Origin: Erpobdella octoculata
Lineage: Eukaryota > Annelida > Clitellata > Hirudinida > Erpobdellidae
Reading direction: 5' to 3'
NCBI GenBank assembly: GCA_963978895.1
Contig: OZ022239.1
Coordinates: 36,374,830 to 36,438,829 of the forward strand
DNA: 64,000 nucleotides
Made by a program: the position numbers and the translations under genes. Below are positions 8,737-20,675 of this stretch, one piece after another. Each line of letters begins with the position of its first letter. Position 1 is the first letter of the stretch. Under the pieces are notes generated by a model, which searched no databases, had not been told where the DNA came from, and worked only from the letters and a program-made list of their open reading frames with translations.

Positions 8737-10174
8737 TCTATATATATAAAAGAACATGTCCTGACTGACTGACTGACTGATGTCTGACTGATAATCAACG
8801 CCGAGCTCAAACGCCTCATCCTAGGAACGTGAAATTTGGAACTTATATTACTTTTATTGCGTAAACATCCACTAAGAAAGGATTTTTGAAAATTTTGCTC
8901 CTGAGGGGAAGAAACTGGAAAACAAACTTTTTTCTAAAACAATGTATATCTCGAAAACCAAAAATGATGAGATTTTGAAATTTTATATATGGATTTTTCT
9001 CGCAAAATAAAAAGATACGTGTTTCACCATTTTTTAAAAATTTGGTTTCCCGGACCTCAAATGTGGGTTGGAAAATTGGGTTATTTGGTTTTTAAAGTAG
9101 CTGCTACTCAAAAACTACAGGAATAAAAATTAGTATTTAGTTTCTACTCCGAAAATAATGAAATACGTGTTTTAGCATTTTTTGAAAATTTGGTTTCCAG
9201 AACTTCAAATGTGGGGTGGAAAATATGGTTATTTTTTTTAAAGTAACTGCTACTCAAAAACTGTAAATACCACAGATGTAAAAATTAGTATTTAGTTTCT
9301 ATTCTAAAAATTAAGATATACGTGTTTTACCATTTTTTTTAAATTTGGTTTCCAGGACCTCAAATGTGGGGTGGAAAATAAGGTTATTTGGTTTTTAATG
9401 TAACTGCTACTCAAAAACTGTAGATGCTACAGGAGTAAAAATTAGTATTTGGTTTCTACTCCAGAAATAATGATATACGTGTTTTAACATTTTTTGAAAA
9501 TTTGGTTTCCAGGACTTCAAATATGGGGTGGAAAATATGGTTACTTGGTTTTTAAAATAACTGCTACTCAAAAACTGTAAATGCTACAAAATTAAAATTA
9601 GTATTTAGTTTCTACTCTAAAAATAATGATATACGTGTTTCACCATTTTTTGAAAAATTGGTCTCCAGGACCTCAAATGTGAAGTGGAAAAAAGTTTATT
9701 TGATTTTAAATTAACTGCTACTCAAAAACTGTATGTGCTACAGTTGTGAAAATTAGTATTTTGAGGTTTTGTGCCGGTTAAAAGTAGATGAGTTCAGTTT
9801 ATCACCGGACGGACGGGCCAAGCCGTTATTTTAGGGTCTTCATACGGCCCTTCCCAAACCTTAAATCAAGGTGGGACGGGCCGAGATTTTTAACCAAGTA
9901 TATAGACATTTTAGTGATTTTAGGGTGTTCAGACGGGCCGGGCTAAACCTGAAGTCAAGGTGGGACGGGCCGAAGTTTTTCATCAAGTATATAGAACTTC
10001 TATGCCTGTAAAAACGGGCCGGGCTCATATTAGACGGTTTTTGAAACGGGCTGGGCCAAGTTGTCGGCGGGCCGAGCCGAGACCTGAAAAATTGATCTGT
10101 GCAGTACTCTACTATGTATGCACGGTTCAAATTCTCTAATTTCATGCGAGCGAAGCCGCTACGGGCACTGCTAG
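8737..10174 (+). mobile_element. Helitron family F2, copy B (uninterrupted)
   Basis: It starts with TC after A (8737) and ends in CTAG at 10171-10174 before T. This 1438-bp copy is the reference for the family: a short (CTGA)n tract, a block with CGCCGAGCTCAAACGCCTCA, about five 155-bp repeats, a GGGCCG-rich segment with three related units, and the terminal AGCG/CGCT hairpin. It encodes no protein. Only two bases separate it from the F1 element to its left. Confidence 0.82.
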
Positions 10175-11880
10175 TTTTTAATAAAATAATCTCCGCCTGG
10201 GGCGGAGCTGAATATTCAACAACGGCAGGATCTTCGGTATTGCCCAATGTTCAATTAAAATTTAAAATATGAAAAAAACAGTATTAACGAAACCAGTAAA
10301 TAAAAATTATATTTACACAATGTTTCATCACTTTCATCATCAGATTCATCACCTTTATTTGCTGATATTGAAAAAACGGTCGCTGCTATTGCCTCGGCGG
10401 TTAGCCGTGGAAATAATCGGTAAAATTGCTACTGAGCCGGCAGTCTCGCCGTATGTCTACCTAAAATTAAACCCTAACCCTAACCATAACCCTAACCCTA
10501 TCCCTATCCGTAACCCTTTAGAAAATATGTAGATCTTTGTCAATTGATCGAAGAATCAATTGTTTTGGCAGAACCGTCGGCTCAGTACTAATTTTACCGC
10601 TTATTGCCTTGGTAATAGTTATAACGTGAAAAAACGAACCTTTCGAATATTTGAAATGTAAACAAACTTTTCAATCAATCCTGTATATTTATTTAGCGCT
10701 ATTCAGTGGCGTTCAATAGCGCACGATCATAAACTGATCGAACAGAAATGTGTTAAGTCCACGAAGAAAACAGTTAGTGAAGTAGAGTTAGCAAGAAATA
10801 CAAGAAGATAATGTGCACCTGATAATGGTAACAAGGTGTCATTTTAAAGAAATTATGTTTCAAAAAATATTTGATTAACCCATAGCAAAACTTTGGCTGA
10901 TGAAGACAAACTTGACTGTTATTCTTTATTCTCAGCCATTACCTCTCATATCTTATGGAGCGTTAAGAACACCTGCATCCAGTGGCTTCTATCCCCCCAG
11001 GCAGCCGGGCTCGATTCCCCCCTGAAAACCCGACCTTTCCCCTCTCCGAAAAATTCCAAGCTGAAATTTTCTTTTTTCTTAGTATTTCATTTAACATCTA
11101 CAGATAAGTTTATCCTCTCTATAATTGATGTTTTATTTTACATTTTTGACAGAACGTGTAGCTTATAACGTAGGTATTTTATCTAACTTTAGTATAAAAA
11201 TCAAACATACCAATAAAAAATATTAATACTCGTAAATCATTTTCAACAGTAGGGTTAAAGACACGTAGGTTTGTTCAAATTTAGATAGTTATGTTGCACC
11301 TCTTCCAGCCATGTCACAGTGAAGCCATTGTCATTATGGTTTTGAAATGGGCCTCTACTCACTCAGAAGTGGGTCCTCTAATTTTGAAGTGGGTTCTTTT
11401 GGATTTTAATGCTTCCACAAATTAGGTGGAGCAATAAAAATGTTATAATTGTAAAAAAGACATATTTTCTGTTAAACTTCGTAAATTTATAAAAAATTAG
11501 GAAAATGCTGCTAAGTCCTCTGAAAATTTCTTCCCAACCAGATTTTTTTGTAATAAGTACATATTATCGATACAGTCTGTTTTTGTGGCATAAAACTTGA
11601 TCGATTTAAATGACGTTTATGTTCATGATTATGTTCAACTTATTTGATTGAACAGCGTCACTTTTCACGCAGTAAGCAAAACAGAATCAAAATGACAGTT
11701 ATGTTAGGTTCATTTTCATACAAACTATCAGCGTACAAAGGTGTCAGCGAAAAGTTAGTTTCATCCACAAATGAAGGTGGTCACATTGTGCATGGATTCC
11801 TATCATAGACTCCTAGATAAAAATTGTTTATCCGTTGGTGTTTTATGGAAAAAAACCTTTTGGTCAGCGGTTGTAAGTTG
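10175..11880. other. Gene-free stretch between Helitrons
   Basis: No gene is recognised. It contains the telomere-like tract at 10470-10519. Open frames such as 10893-11168 have no recognisable motif or codon pattern. The phrases AAGTGGGTCC and GAAGTGGGTT near 11370-11395 resemble ends of old hAT elements, but no pair of ends could be matched. Confidence 0.4.
10470..10519. repeat. Short degenerate telomere-like (CCCTAA)n tract
   Basis: About eight units of the form CCCTAA, CCATAA, CCCTAT and CCGTAA occur in a row. TTAGGG is the ancestral animal telomere repeat, while most insects use TTAGG and nematodes TTAGGC. The tract is short, impure and flanked by ordinary sequence, so it is an interstitial remnant and not a chromosome end. 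Confidence 0.7.
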
Positions 11881-11889
11881 TAAGGAAAA

Positions 11890-12480
11890 GTGACCAAGAA
11901 AAAAAGAGTAAGCTAGAGCGGGAAAGCGACCGAGAGCGAGAAAGAAACCGGGAGCGGGAAAGCGGCCGAGACCGAGAAAGCGACCGGGAGCGGAAACTGT
12001 GAGCGACACAGCGAGCAGGAAAAGTGACCAGGAAGAGGAGAGCAAACTGGAGCGGGAAAGCGATCGAGAGCGGGAAAGCGACCGAGAGCGGGAAAAAAAC
12101 CGGGAGCGGGAAAGCGGCCAAGACCGAGAAAGCAACCTGGAGCGGAAAAGTGACCGGGAGTTGGAAAGCGAACGGGAAAGGGAAAGCAAGCAGTGAAGGA
12201 AACCGGAACAAGAGAAAAACGATAGAAAAACCTCTAAAATCCCCGGGCAACCGCTGACTAAAACGTTTTTTGTCCATGAAGCACCAACGTATTAACAATT
12301 TTTTTTCAAACTTGATACAAAACACCGCCTGATTATCTTACTTAAGTGTGAGCGGCAAAGCGACCGAGAGCAAAAAGAGCGAGAAGGAAAATGACCAGGA
12401 AATGCGAGCAAGCTGAAGCAGGAAAACGTAAAAGCGACCGGGAGCTGGAAAGCGACCAACCGCGGGAAAGCGACCGGGAG
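11890..12480 (+). mobile_element. Degraded Helitron F1 sequence, two segments
   Basis: Positions about 11905-12256 and 12345-12480 are diverged GGGAAAGCGACCGAGAGC minisatellite of the F1 family. The first segment closes with CCTCTAAAATCCCCGGGCAACCG, a decayed form of the F1 end (CCTCTAAAAACCCCGGGCAACG), but lacks CTAG. The second runs into the TATATG array. Serine/arginine-rich open frames here come from the minisatellite and are not genes. Confidence 0.6.
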
Positions 12481-12481
12481 C

Positions 12482-15062
<2,581 letters not shown>

Positions 15063-16172
15063 ATGAGAATTCAACAGGTAAATGATAGCATTAATAGAAT
15101 TTTACAAGAAACCGAAAACCATAGCAGTCATAGAAAAGGACAACTACGTAATCTAAATTCACACCTTAAAACTTATTCTGATGATTCAATTGATAGTAAC
15201 CGGAAAGATCTCTACTGTTCATTAGCTATGCAATCTCCAATTTCGGTGCTAGAAAAATTGGAAAATCTGAAGATTGGTTCAGTTAGCGGACAGCCAAATT
15301 TGGATGATATTGATTTAAATCGGAAAATCGGAACTTATCGGAATATCAAATTCATTGACGAGGGAACATACGGAAAAGTTTTTTGTTCAAGAGATTTAAT
15401 TACCAATGAAGTGGTTGCCATAAAATATCATAAAAAAGAAAACATATCTGAAGCTCAGAACGAAATAAATATGCTCACGCGTTTTCGCCATAGAAACATT
15501 GTGAGTCTAAAAGCTGTTATGACAAACGACGTGAACTTATACCAAGTTATGGAATATATCCCCGCGTGTTTTAAAGACGTCACAAAAAGAAAAAAATACA
15601 ATTTATCCAACTACGACATTCAGTCGTTTACTTTTCAGCTTCTTTGTGGAGTCGGTTATCTCCACGATAATCTCATTATTCACAGAGACTTGAAACCCGA
15701 CAATATCCTTATCGCCGAAGATGGTACTTTGAAAATCTGTGATTTTGGATTGGCTTGTATCCACGACCCATCAACAATGCCTTACTCGACCAACGTGGTC
15801 ACACTCTGGTATAGAGCCCCAGAAATTCTACTTGGCTCGACCTCATACGGTCCGGCAATTGACATGTGGTCCGTGGGCTGTATTTTTGCCGAAATGATCA
15901 CCTGTTTTCCGCTTTTCAAAGGTAAAGACAAGTGGGATCAAATTTATGCAATATTTTTAACTCTTGGATTTCCAAACAAAACTTACTGGCCAAACCTTCT
16001 GAAGTTATCTCTGCGGTACACTTCATGCCAACAGGAAATTGAGTATCTTAAAAACTATCTCACAGAGCAGCAATGTCAGTTTCTTTTAAAATTTCTGGAG
16101 TATGACGAAACAAAAAGAATCACCTGCGAACAGGCATTGCAGGATAATTACTTGCTGAGTTTTCGTCGCTAA
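15063..16172 (+). CDS. Intronless CDK-like serine/threonine protein kinase
   Basis: 369 residues from the ATG at 15063. Residues 1-90 are unstructured. Residues 92-365 form a complete kinase domain: glycine loop EGTYG (100-104), catalytic Lys121, helix-C Glu134, HRDLKPDN (207-214, Asp209), DFG (227-229), VVTLWYRAPE (245-254) and DMWSVGCIFAEM (267-278). VVTLWYRAPE and the WSVGCIF segment are CDK hallmarks, and the lead-in LNRKIGTYRNIKFIDEGTYG resembles CDK10/CDK11. The cyclin-binding helix is not a PSTAIRE or PITSLRE sequence but reads ISEAQNE. The T-loop residue equivalent to CDK2 Thr160 appears to be Ser (YSTN). No intron is needed, which suggests a retrocopy or a lineage-specific paralogue. 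An AATAAA lies 83 bp after the stop. Family assignment is firm, the subfamily is not. Confidence 0.88.
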   Translation: MRIQQVNDSINRILQETENHSSHRKGQLRNLNSHLKTYSDDSIDSNRKDLYCSLAMQSPISVLEKLENLKIGSVSGQPNLDDIDLNRKIGTYRNIKFIDEGTYGKVFCSRDLITNEVVAIKYHKKENISEAQNEINMLTRFRHRNIVSLKAVMTNDVNLYQVMEYIPACFKDVTKRKKYNLSNYDIQSFTFQLLCGVGYLHDNLIIHRDLKPDNILIAEDGTLKICDFGLACIHDPSTMPYSTNVVTLWYRAPEILLGSTSYGPAIDMWSVGCIFAEMITCFPLFKGKDKWDQIYAIFLTLGFPNKTYWPNLLKLSLRYTSCQQEIEYLKNYLTEQQCQFLLKFLEYDETKRITCEQALQDNYLLSFRR

Positions 16173-16254
16173 AAAGAGTTTAACCGACTGAAAAACTTAC
16201 TATATTGTGAATTAATTGCAATTTGGAAAATATACTGATTCCGAAGATTTGCTT

Positions 16255-16260
16255 AATAAA
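16255..16260 (+). promoter_or_regulatory. Polyadenylation signal AATAAA of the kinase gene
   Basis: The first AATAAA after the kinase stop codon. Several further AATAAA-like words follow to about 16300. Confidence 0.5.
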
Positions 16261-17263
16261 ATCTAAATAATAAAAACTAAATAAATAAAAAAATAATGAG
16301 TAATTTTTATCACCAGCACAGGGGCGTCATTTGCGGGGGGCAGGGGAACAATTTCCTTCCTAAGGATTTTACAGAACATATAGCTACAATATTTTTGAAG
16401 TTTTTTTTTTGAAGTAGCTGCGAATACTCCTTCCCGGTCATTTGCTCTTTTGGAAAAAAGGGTTTAAAGTTTGGGATTTTTTAAGTAGCTATCAAATCTG
16501 GATGCTAATTTTGAGAACATGGGACAGCACCTTGCATTAGCAAATAGGCAGTATGCATTGAAAAATTTCAGTTTATTGATTTTCATTTAAAAACATTAAA
16601 ATATTTGTAAAGACAACTATTTTCATCACAATGTTTTTTTCCATTTCATCAGTGTAACCTAAAAAAATGTACTCGCAAGACATTGATCAGAGTTGGTACC
16701 AAACTAGAGCCCTACACCTGTTAGGTGCGGGACTTCATATAAGGGTTATCAAACGGATCGGGCCAGACCAAAAGTAGCATGGGTCGAAGCTATTTAGCTG
16801 AGCCGTGGGTTTTGTTGGTAATGAAAATGAACAGGACCGGGCTTGGGAATTTGTATCTATATAACGGGTCAGATTTAAAAACATCGGTCTTTGAACAGGA
16901 CCGGGCTTGGGAATTTGTATCTATATAACGGGTCAGATTTAAAAACATCGGTCTTTGCAGGGATTTGAGAAATAAATAAGCACATTTGGTAAAGCTGCTT
17001 ACACCAATATTAACACAAGTTTAATAAAAAAAAATTAAAAACTAGTTTTATGATAAGACTAGGTTGCTCGCTAAGTTATACAGATCCGTTCATTAAATTC
17101 AAACTGAGCATCCTAGTCTTATCATAAGATTAGTTTTTAAAAAGTTTTTCATTTATTTTAATTTTTTAATTTTTAGCTTTTACACTTTTTTAATTATCTT
17201 CACAATTATCCGACACTCACCATAAATCGAAAATATTTAATTGAACATATCTATATATATCTA
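16261..17263. other. Repeat-rich spacer with decayed elements
   Basis: No gene seen. CAGGGGCGTCATTTGC at 16319 looks like the left end of a hAT-type element, with related text near 22800-23160. A GGGCC-rich piece at about 16735-16800 is an old relative of Helitron F2. A 65-bp unit starting GAACAGGACCGGGCTTGG is tandemly duplicated at about 16829-16957, nearly perfectly. A palindromic MITE lies at 17036-17140. Confidence 0.5.
17036..17140. mobile_element. Small palindromic (foldback) MITE
   Basis: AAAACTAGTTTTATGATAAG at the left is matched by the complement CTTATCATAAGATTAGTTTT at the right, separated by about 50 bp. Arms of about 27 bp extend to CCTAG/CTAGG. This is a typical small hairpin MITE with no coding capacity. 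Target duplications were not resolved in the A/T-rich flanks. Confidence 0.6.
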
Positions 17264-18544
17264 TCTATATATATAAAAATGAATGTTTGTATTTATGTTA
17301 ATGTCCTTTATGCATTGCTACACCATTCATCCGATCGTAATGAAATTTTCACACAACCTTGAGAGTCAATGAAAATCAAAACTATTTTTTTTTTTAATAA
17401 TAGTTTATAGTCCTTTACACCAGGTGTTTTAAGACTGAAAAAAAAAAAATCAAAACTAAAAAAAAAATTTTTGAAATCCGTCACAAAATGAGCGGAGCGG
17501 AGCGGGTGAGCGAGCGGGAACTATATATATATATGTATATGCGTATGTATGTGTGTATGTATGTATGTGTATGTGCATGTATGTGTGTCTGTGTGTGTGT
17601 TTATGTATGTACTAGCGGAGATACCCGGCGTTGCCCAGGTTTTTTGAGGTTTTTCTAATGTTTGTCTCTTTCTCTCCCGTTTCCTTTCCCACCTGCTTTC
17701 CCACTCCTGTTAGCTTTTCCGTTTTCGGTCGTTTTCCCACTGCCGGTCGCTTTCCCGCTCCCGGTCGCTTTCCCGCTCCCGGTCGCTTTCCCGCTCCCGG
17801 TCGCTTTCCCGCTCCCGGTCGGTCGTTTTCCCGTCCCGGTCGCTGCCCCGTTCCCGCTCACGTTTGCTCTCCCATTCCCGCTCACGCTTGCTTTTCTGTT
17901 CCCGCTCGCTGTCCGTTCCGGGTGCTTTCCCGTTTCTATAATAGACAAACTAACCCACAAACATTCATATATATATATATATATAGTCTTAGCAAATCTA
18001 TTTTGCGTTTTATAGGCTAACAGAAGTTATGAAAGAATGTAAAAGAGAAAATGAGCGGGAACGGAAACGGGAACGGGAGAGCTACCGTGACCGGGAATGG
18101 GAGAGCAAGCATGACCGGGAACGGGAGAGCAAGCGTGAGCGGGAACGGGAAAGCGACCGGAAACGGGAAAGCGACCGGGAACGGGAAAGCGACCGGGAAC
18201 GGGAAAGCGACCGAGAACGGGAAAGCGACCGGGAACGGGAAAGCGACCGGGAACGGGAAAGCGACCGGGAACGCGGAAAGCGACCGGGAACGCGGAAAGC
18301 GACCGGGAACGCGGAAAGCGACTGGAATCGGGAGAGCAAGCTTGGAAGGAAACGCGAGCAAGAGAGAAAATCGATAACAGAACTTCTGAGCGGGAAAGCG
18401 ACCGGGAGCTGGAAAACGACCGAGAGCGGAAATGCGACCGGGAACGCTACGAAAACGGGAAAGTGGAGAAGGGAACGGGAGCGAGAGAGACAAACATTAG
18501 AAAAACCTCTAAAAACCCCGGGCAACGCCGGGTAACCCCGCTAG
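17264..18544 (+). mobile_element. Composite Helitron family F1, copy B
   Basis: It starts TCTATATATATAAAAATG after A at 17264 and ends CTAG at 18541-18544. It has the same composite structure as copy A (7484-8734): an internal reverse 3' arm beginning at 17612, a short TA core at 17968-17986 and a forward arm. Differences include minisatellite unit number, TA length, and a SINE fragment at about 17389-17450 absent from copy A. No protein is encoded. Confidence 0.75.
17612..18544. repeat. Inverted Helitron 3' arms, second copy
   Basis: Same outward-facing pair of F1 3' arms as at 7770-8734, nearly identical in sequence. The TA core is only about 20 bp here, so the arms are closer together and the potential hairpin loop is smaller. 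Confidence 0.65.
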
Positions 18545-18780
18545 TATATATATAAATGAATGTTTGTATGTATGTATGTATGTATGTATGTATGTATGTA
18601 TGTATGTATGTATGTATGTATGTATGTATGTATGTATGTATGTATGTATGCATGTATGCATGTATGCATGTATGCATGTATGCATGTATGCATGTATGCA
18701 TGTATGTTATTTATGCATTGCTACACCATTCATCCGATCGTAATGAAATTTTCACACAACCTTGAGAGTCAAGGGAAATC
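18545..18780 (+). repeat. Helitron F1 5' end with (TATG)n array
   Basis: Directly after CTAG comes TATATATATAAATGAATGTTTG, an F1 5' end lacking a clear TC, then about 36 TATG/CATG units, then the F1 block CATTGCTACACCATTCATCCG. The F1 3' end is thus followed head-to-tail by another F1 5' end. The same junction is present at 25862. Confidence 0.65.
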
Positions 18781-19080
18781 AAATATAAAAAAAACAAATT
18801 TGAAAAACTGTTTGTAGTTGAAGTCAATCGTATGAATGAAACAAATACTTTTCCAGAAGCAGAGGTGACAGCATCAACTGGCGATTTCTATGGGTTTTAT
18901 GAACCAGGTTCAGAAAGTAATGATTCAACTCAAAATGACATTTTGGTGATGTTTCTTAATAAATACTTGCTTTCATGCTGATCAATACAAATTTTCAAGG
19001 TACTTGAGTACTTGTACTTGAGTACAATTTGAAAAACTGTACTTGTCCATAAGTACATTTTCTGAGTACTTACGTCAACA

Positions 19081-19083
<3 letters not shown>
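18781..19083 (-). mobile_element. End of a hAT-like element, fragment
   Basis: The right edge, read on the minus strand, is CAGTGTTGACGTAAGTACTC, a hAT-like terminus with AAGTAC/GTACTT subterminal repeats. The plus-strand piece STGDFYGFYEPGSE near 18870 resembles the C-terminal region of hAT transposases but is short. The same fragment recurs at 26101-26397 because the whole block is duplicated. Confidence 0.4.

Positions 19084-19171
<88 letters not shown>
19083..19171. repeat. (TA)n tract
   Basis: Pure TA dinucleotides between the hAT-like end and a Penelope fragment. The duplicate of this block at 26398 has about 189 bp of TA. Confidence 0.9.
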
Positions 19172-19173
<2 letters not shown>

Positions 19174-19204
19174 TTTTAGAAGAACATATAGCGCCAAAGT
19201 ATTC

Positions 19205-19241
<37 letters not shown>

Positions 19242-19778
19242 TTCTTTTAAACAAACTCGATTGAAAAAAGTGGCACACTTGGCAGAATCGATTTTATTTT
19301 TAATTTTTTCCAATAGTCTAAATCGGTTTAAAAATAATTTATTATCAAACACAAACTCCATAATCTTATAGGCTTATAGATCTATTTTGGCAAATTTTGC
19401 CATCTTCAGAGCCGTTTAACTTTTTAAATAAAATGCAGTGACTAAATGGTAAAAGGTACAACTAATTAAAAGGAATTAAAATACAATTTAAATAAAATTT
19501 AAATTCATTAAGTACAAATGTAACAACATAAAAAATATTTAAATTAAAATAATTATAATAATAACAGTAATAACTAAATAATTAAGATCAGTTAGCAAAG
19601 CCTTTAACAACGGAATTACAGTCAACTTCAAGGACGTGACTGGAAGAAGAATCACATACATTATCTATAACCTTTGAAATACAAACGTCTGGTACAAAAC
19701 ATTCATTCAACGAAGAAATACCTGAAGAAACATTGGCACTATTAACATGCATATTTTTAACAGAAGTTGTAGATGAGT
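19172..19778 (-). mobile_element. Penelope-like element, 3' fragment b
   Basis: The sequence is nearly identical to 26587-27195, the 3' end of the Penelope-like element with the GIY-YIG ORF. Only the last about 60 codons of that ORF and the 3' noncoding part are present. It breaks at 19778, where a minus-strand Helitron F2 begins. It carries a hammerhead-like motif at 19371-19413. Confidence 0.7.
19371..19413 (-). ncRNA. Hammerhead-ribozyme-like motif, copy b (core mutated)
   Basis: On the minus strand the order is GGCT, CTGAAGA, a stem TGGCAAAATTTGCC, AAAA where GAAA is expected, a short stem TAG/CTA, then AGCC pairing with GGCT. The first core box is an allowed CUGANGA. The G of GAAA is A here, which should abolish cleavage. 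Penelope-like elements are known to carry hammerhead ribozymes. Confidence 0.5.
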
Positions 19779-20090
19779 TAAAACATTTTCAAAAAATGGT
19801 AAAACACGTATCTTTTTATTTTTCAAAAAGAATCTATATACCAAATTTCAAAATCTCCTCATTTTTGATTTTCGAGATATACATTGTTTTAGAAAAAAGT
19901 TTGTTTTCCAGTTTTTTCCCCTCAGGAGCAAAATTTTCAAAAATCCTTTCTTAGCGGATGTTTACGCTATAAAAGTAATATAATTTCCAAATTTCACGTT
20001 CCTAGGATGAGTCGTTTGAGCTCGGCGTTGATTATCAGTCAGTCATCAGTCAGTCAGTCAGTCAGTCAGGACATATTCTTTTATATATAT

Positions 20091-20093
<3 letters not shown>
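19779..20093 (-). mobile_element. Helitron F2, copy C, 5' part only
   Basis: On the minus strand it begins TCTATATATATAAAAGAATA (20093 leftward), followed by the (CTGA)n tract and the CCGAGCTCAAACG block. It stops after about 315 bp at the junction with Penelope fragment b. The 155-bp repeats and the 3' end are missing. Confidence 0.75.

Positions 20094-20142
<49 letters not shown>
20094..20142. repeat. (TA)n tract
   Basis: Pure TA dinucleotides between the 5' end of Helitron F2 copy C and the 3' end of an F1-type Helitron, both on the minus strand. Confidence 0.85.
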
Positions 20143-20144
<2 letters not shown>

Positions 20145-20350
20145 TAGCGGGGTTACCCGGCGTTGCTCGGGGTTTTCAGAAGTTTTTTATCATTTTCTCT
20201 CTTGCTCCCGTTTCCTTCCCCGCTTGCTCTCCCGTTTCCGTTCCCGCTTGCTCTCCCGTTTCCGTTCCCGCTCTTGCTCATTTTTTTCACTCTTTCATAA
20301 GTTATTTTAGCCCATAAAACGTAAAATAGATTTGCTAAAAGTTGCTTGAA
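20143..20350 (-). mobile_element. F1-type Helitron 3' end fragment
   Basis: Starts CTAGCGGGGTTACCCGGCG, the complement of an F1 3' end with its CCGGG/CCCGG-type hairpin. It continues through a few diverged CCCGTTTCCGTTCC units into the stretch homologous to 8165-8230. This is an older F1 relative and is not composite. Confidence 0.65.
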
Positions 20351-20675
20351 GCCTTCAAACGTTGTTACGTAAACAAAATTTGAATTTTATTACGCAATTA
20401 CCTTTGATGGTCGTACATAAGAATTTTTGGCCTGGAAAGTTAAGAAGGGGAAAAAGTTAAGAAGGTTTGGACTCCTTCTCTGATCCCCCGGCTCAGGGGG
20501 CCAAAAAACCTTCCGGGCCAAAAGTGCCTATACATGATCATTGCATAAGTTTTCAAAGCACTGTTTCCAATTGCGTAACAGGCATTATTTGCTAAAGGAC
20601 TTCTTAATATTAAGAAGTCCATGACTTGCTTCCCAGTCTTGCATAATGTGACCGATTGCGTGTTATTACAAATTA
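20351..20675. other. Gene-free spacer with a perfect palindrome
   Basis: No gene seen. It contains GGACTTCTTAAT/ATTAAGAAGTCC, a perfect 24-bp palindrome at about 20598-20622, found again in almost identical form at 49802-49824. Confidence 0.5.

Noticed and set aside
10471..10519. Chromosome end at the telomere-like tract
   Set aside because: Too short and impure, with unique sequence and genes on both sides.
10893..11168. 91-codon frame as a small gene
   Set aside because: No motif, no conserved composition, no splice or poly(A) context; expected by chance.
16319..16345. Complete hAT element starting at CAGGGGCGTCATTTGC
   Set aside because: No matching right end with an 8-bp duplication could be located, so only noted as a possible end.
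18447..18817. HTYIHTYIHTYI and MYVCMYVC frames
   Set aside because: Translation of the (TATG)n microsatellite.
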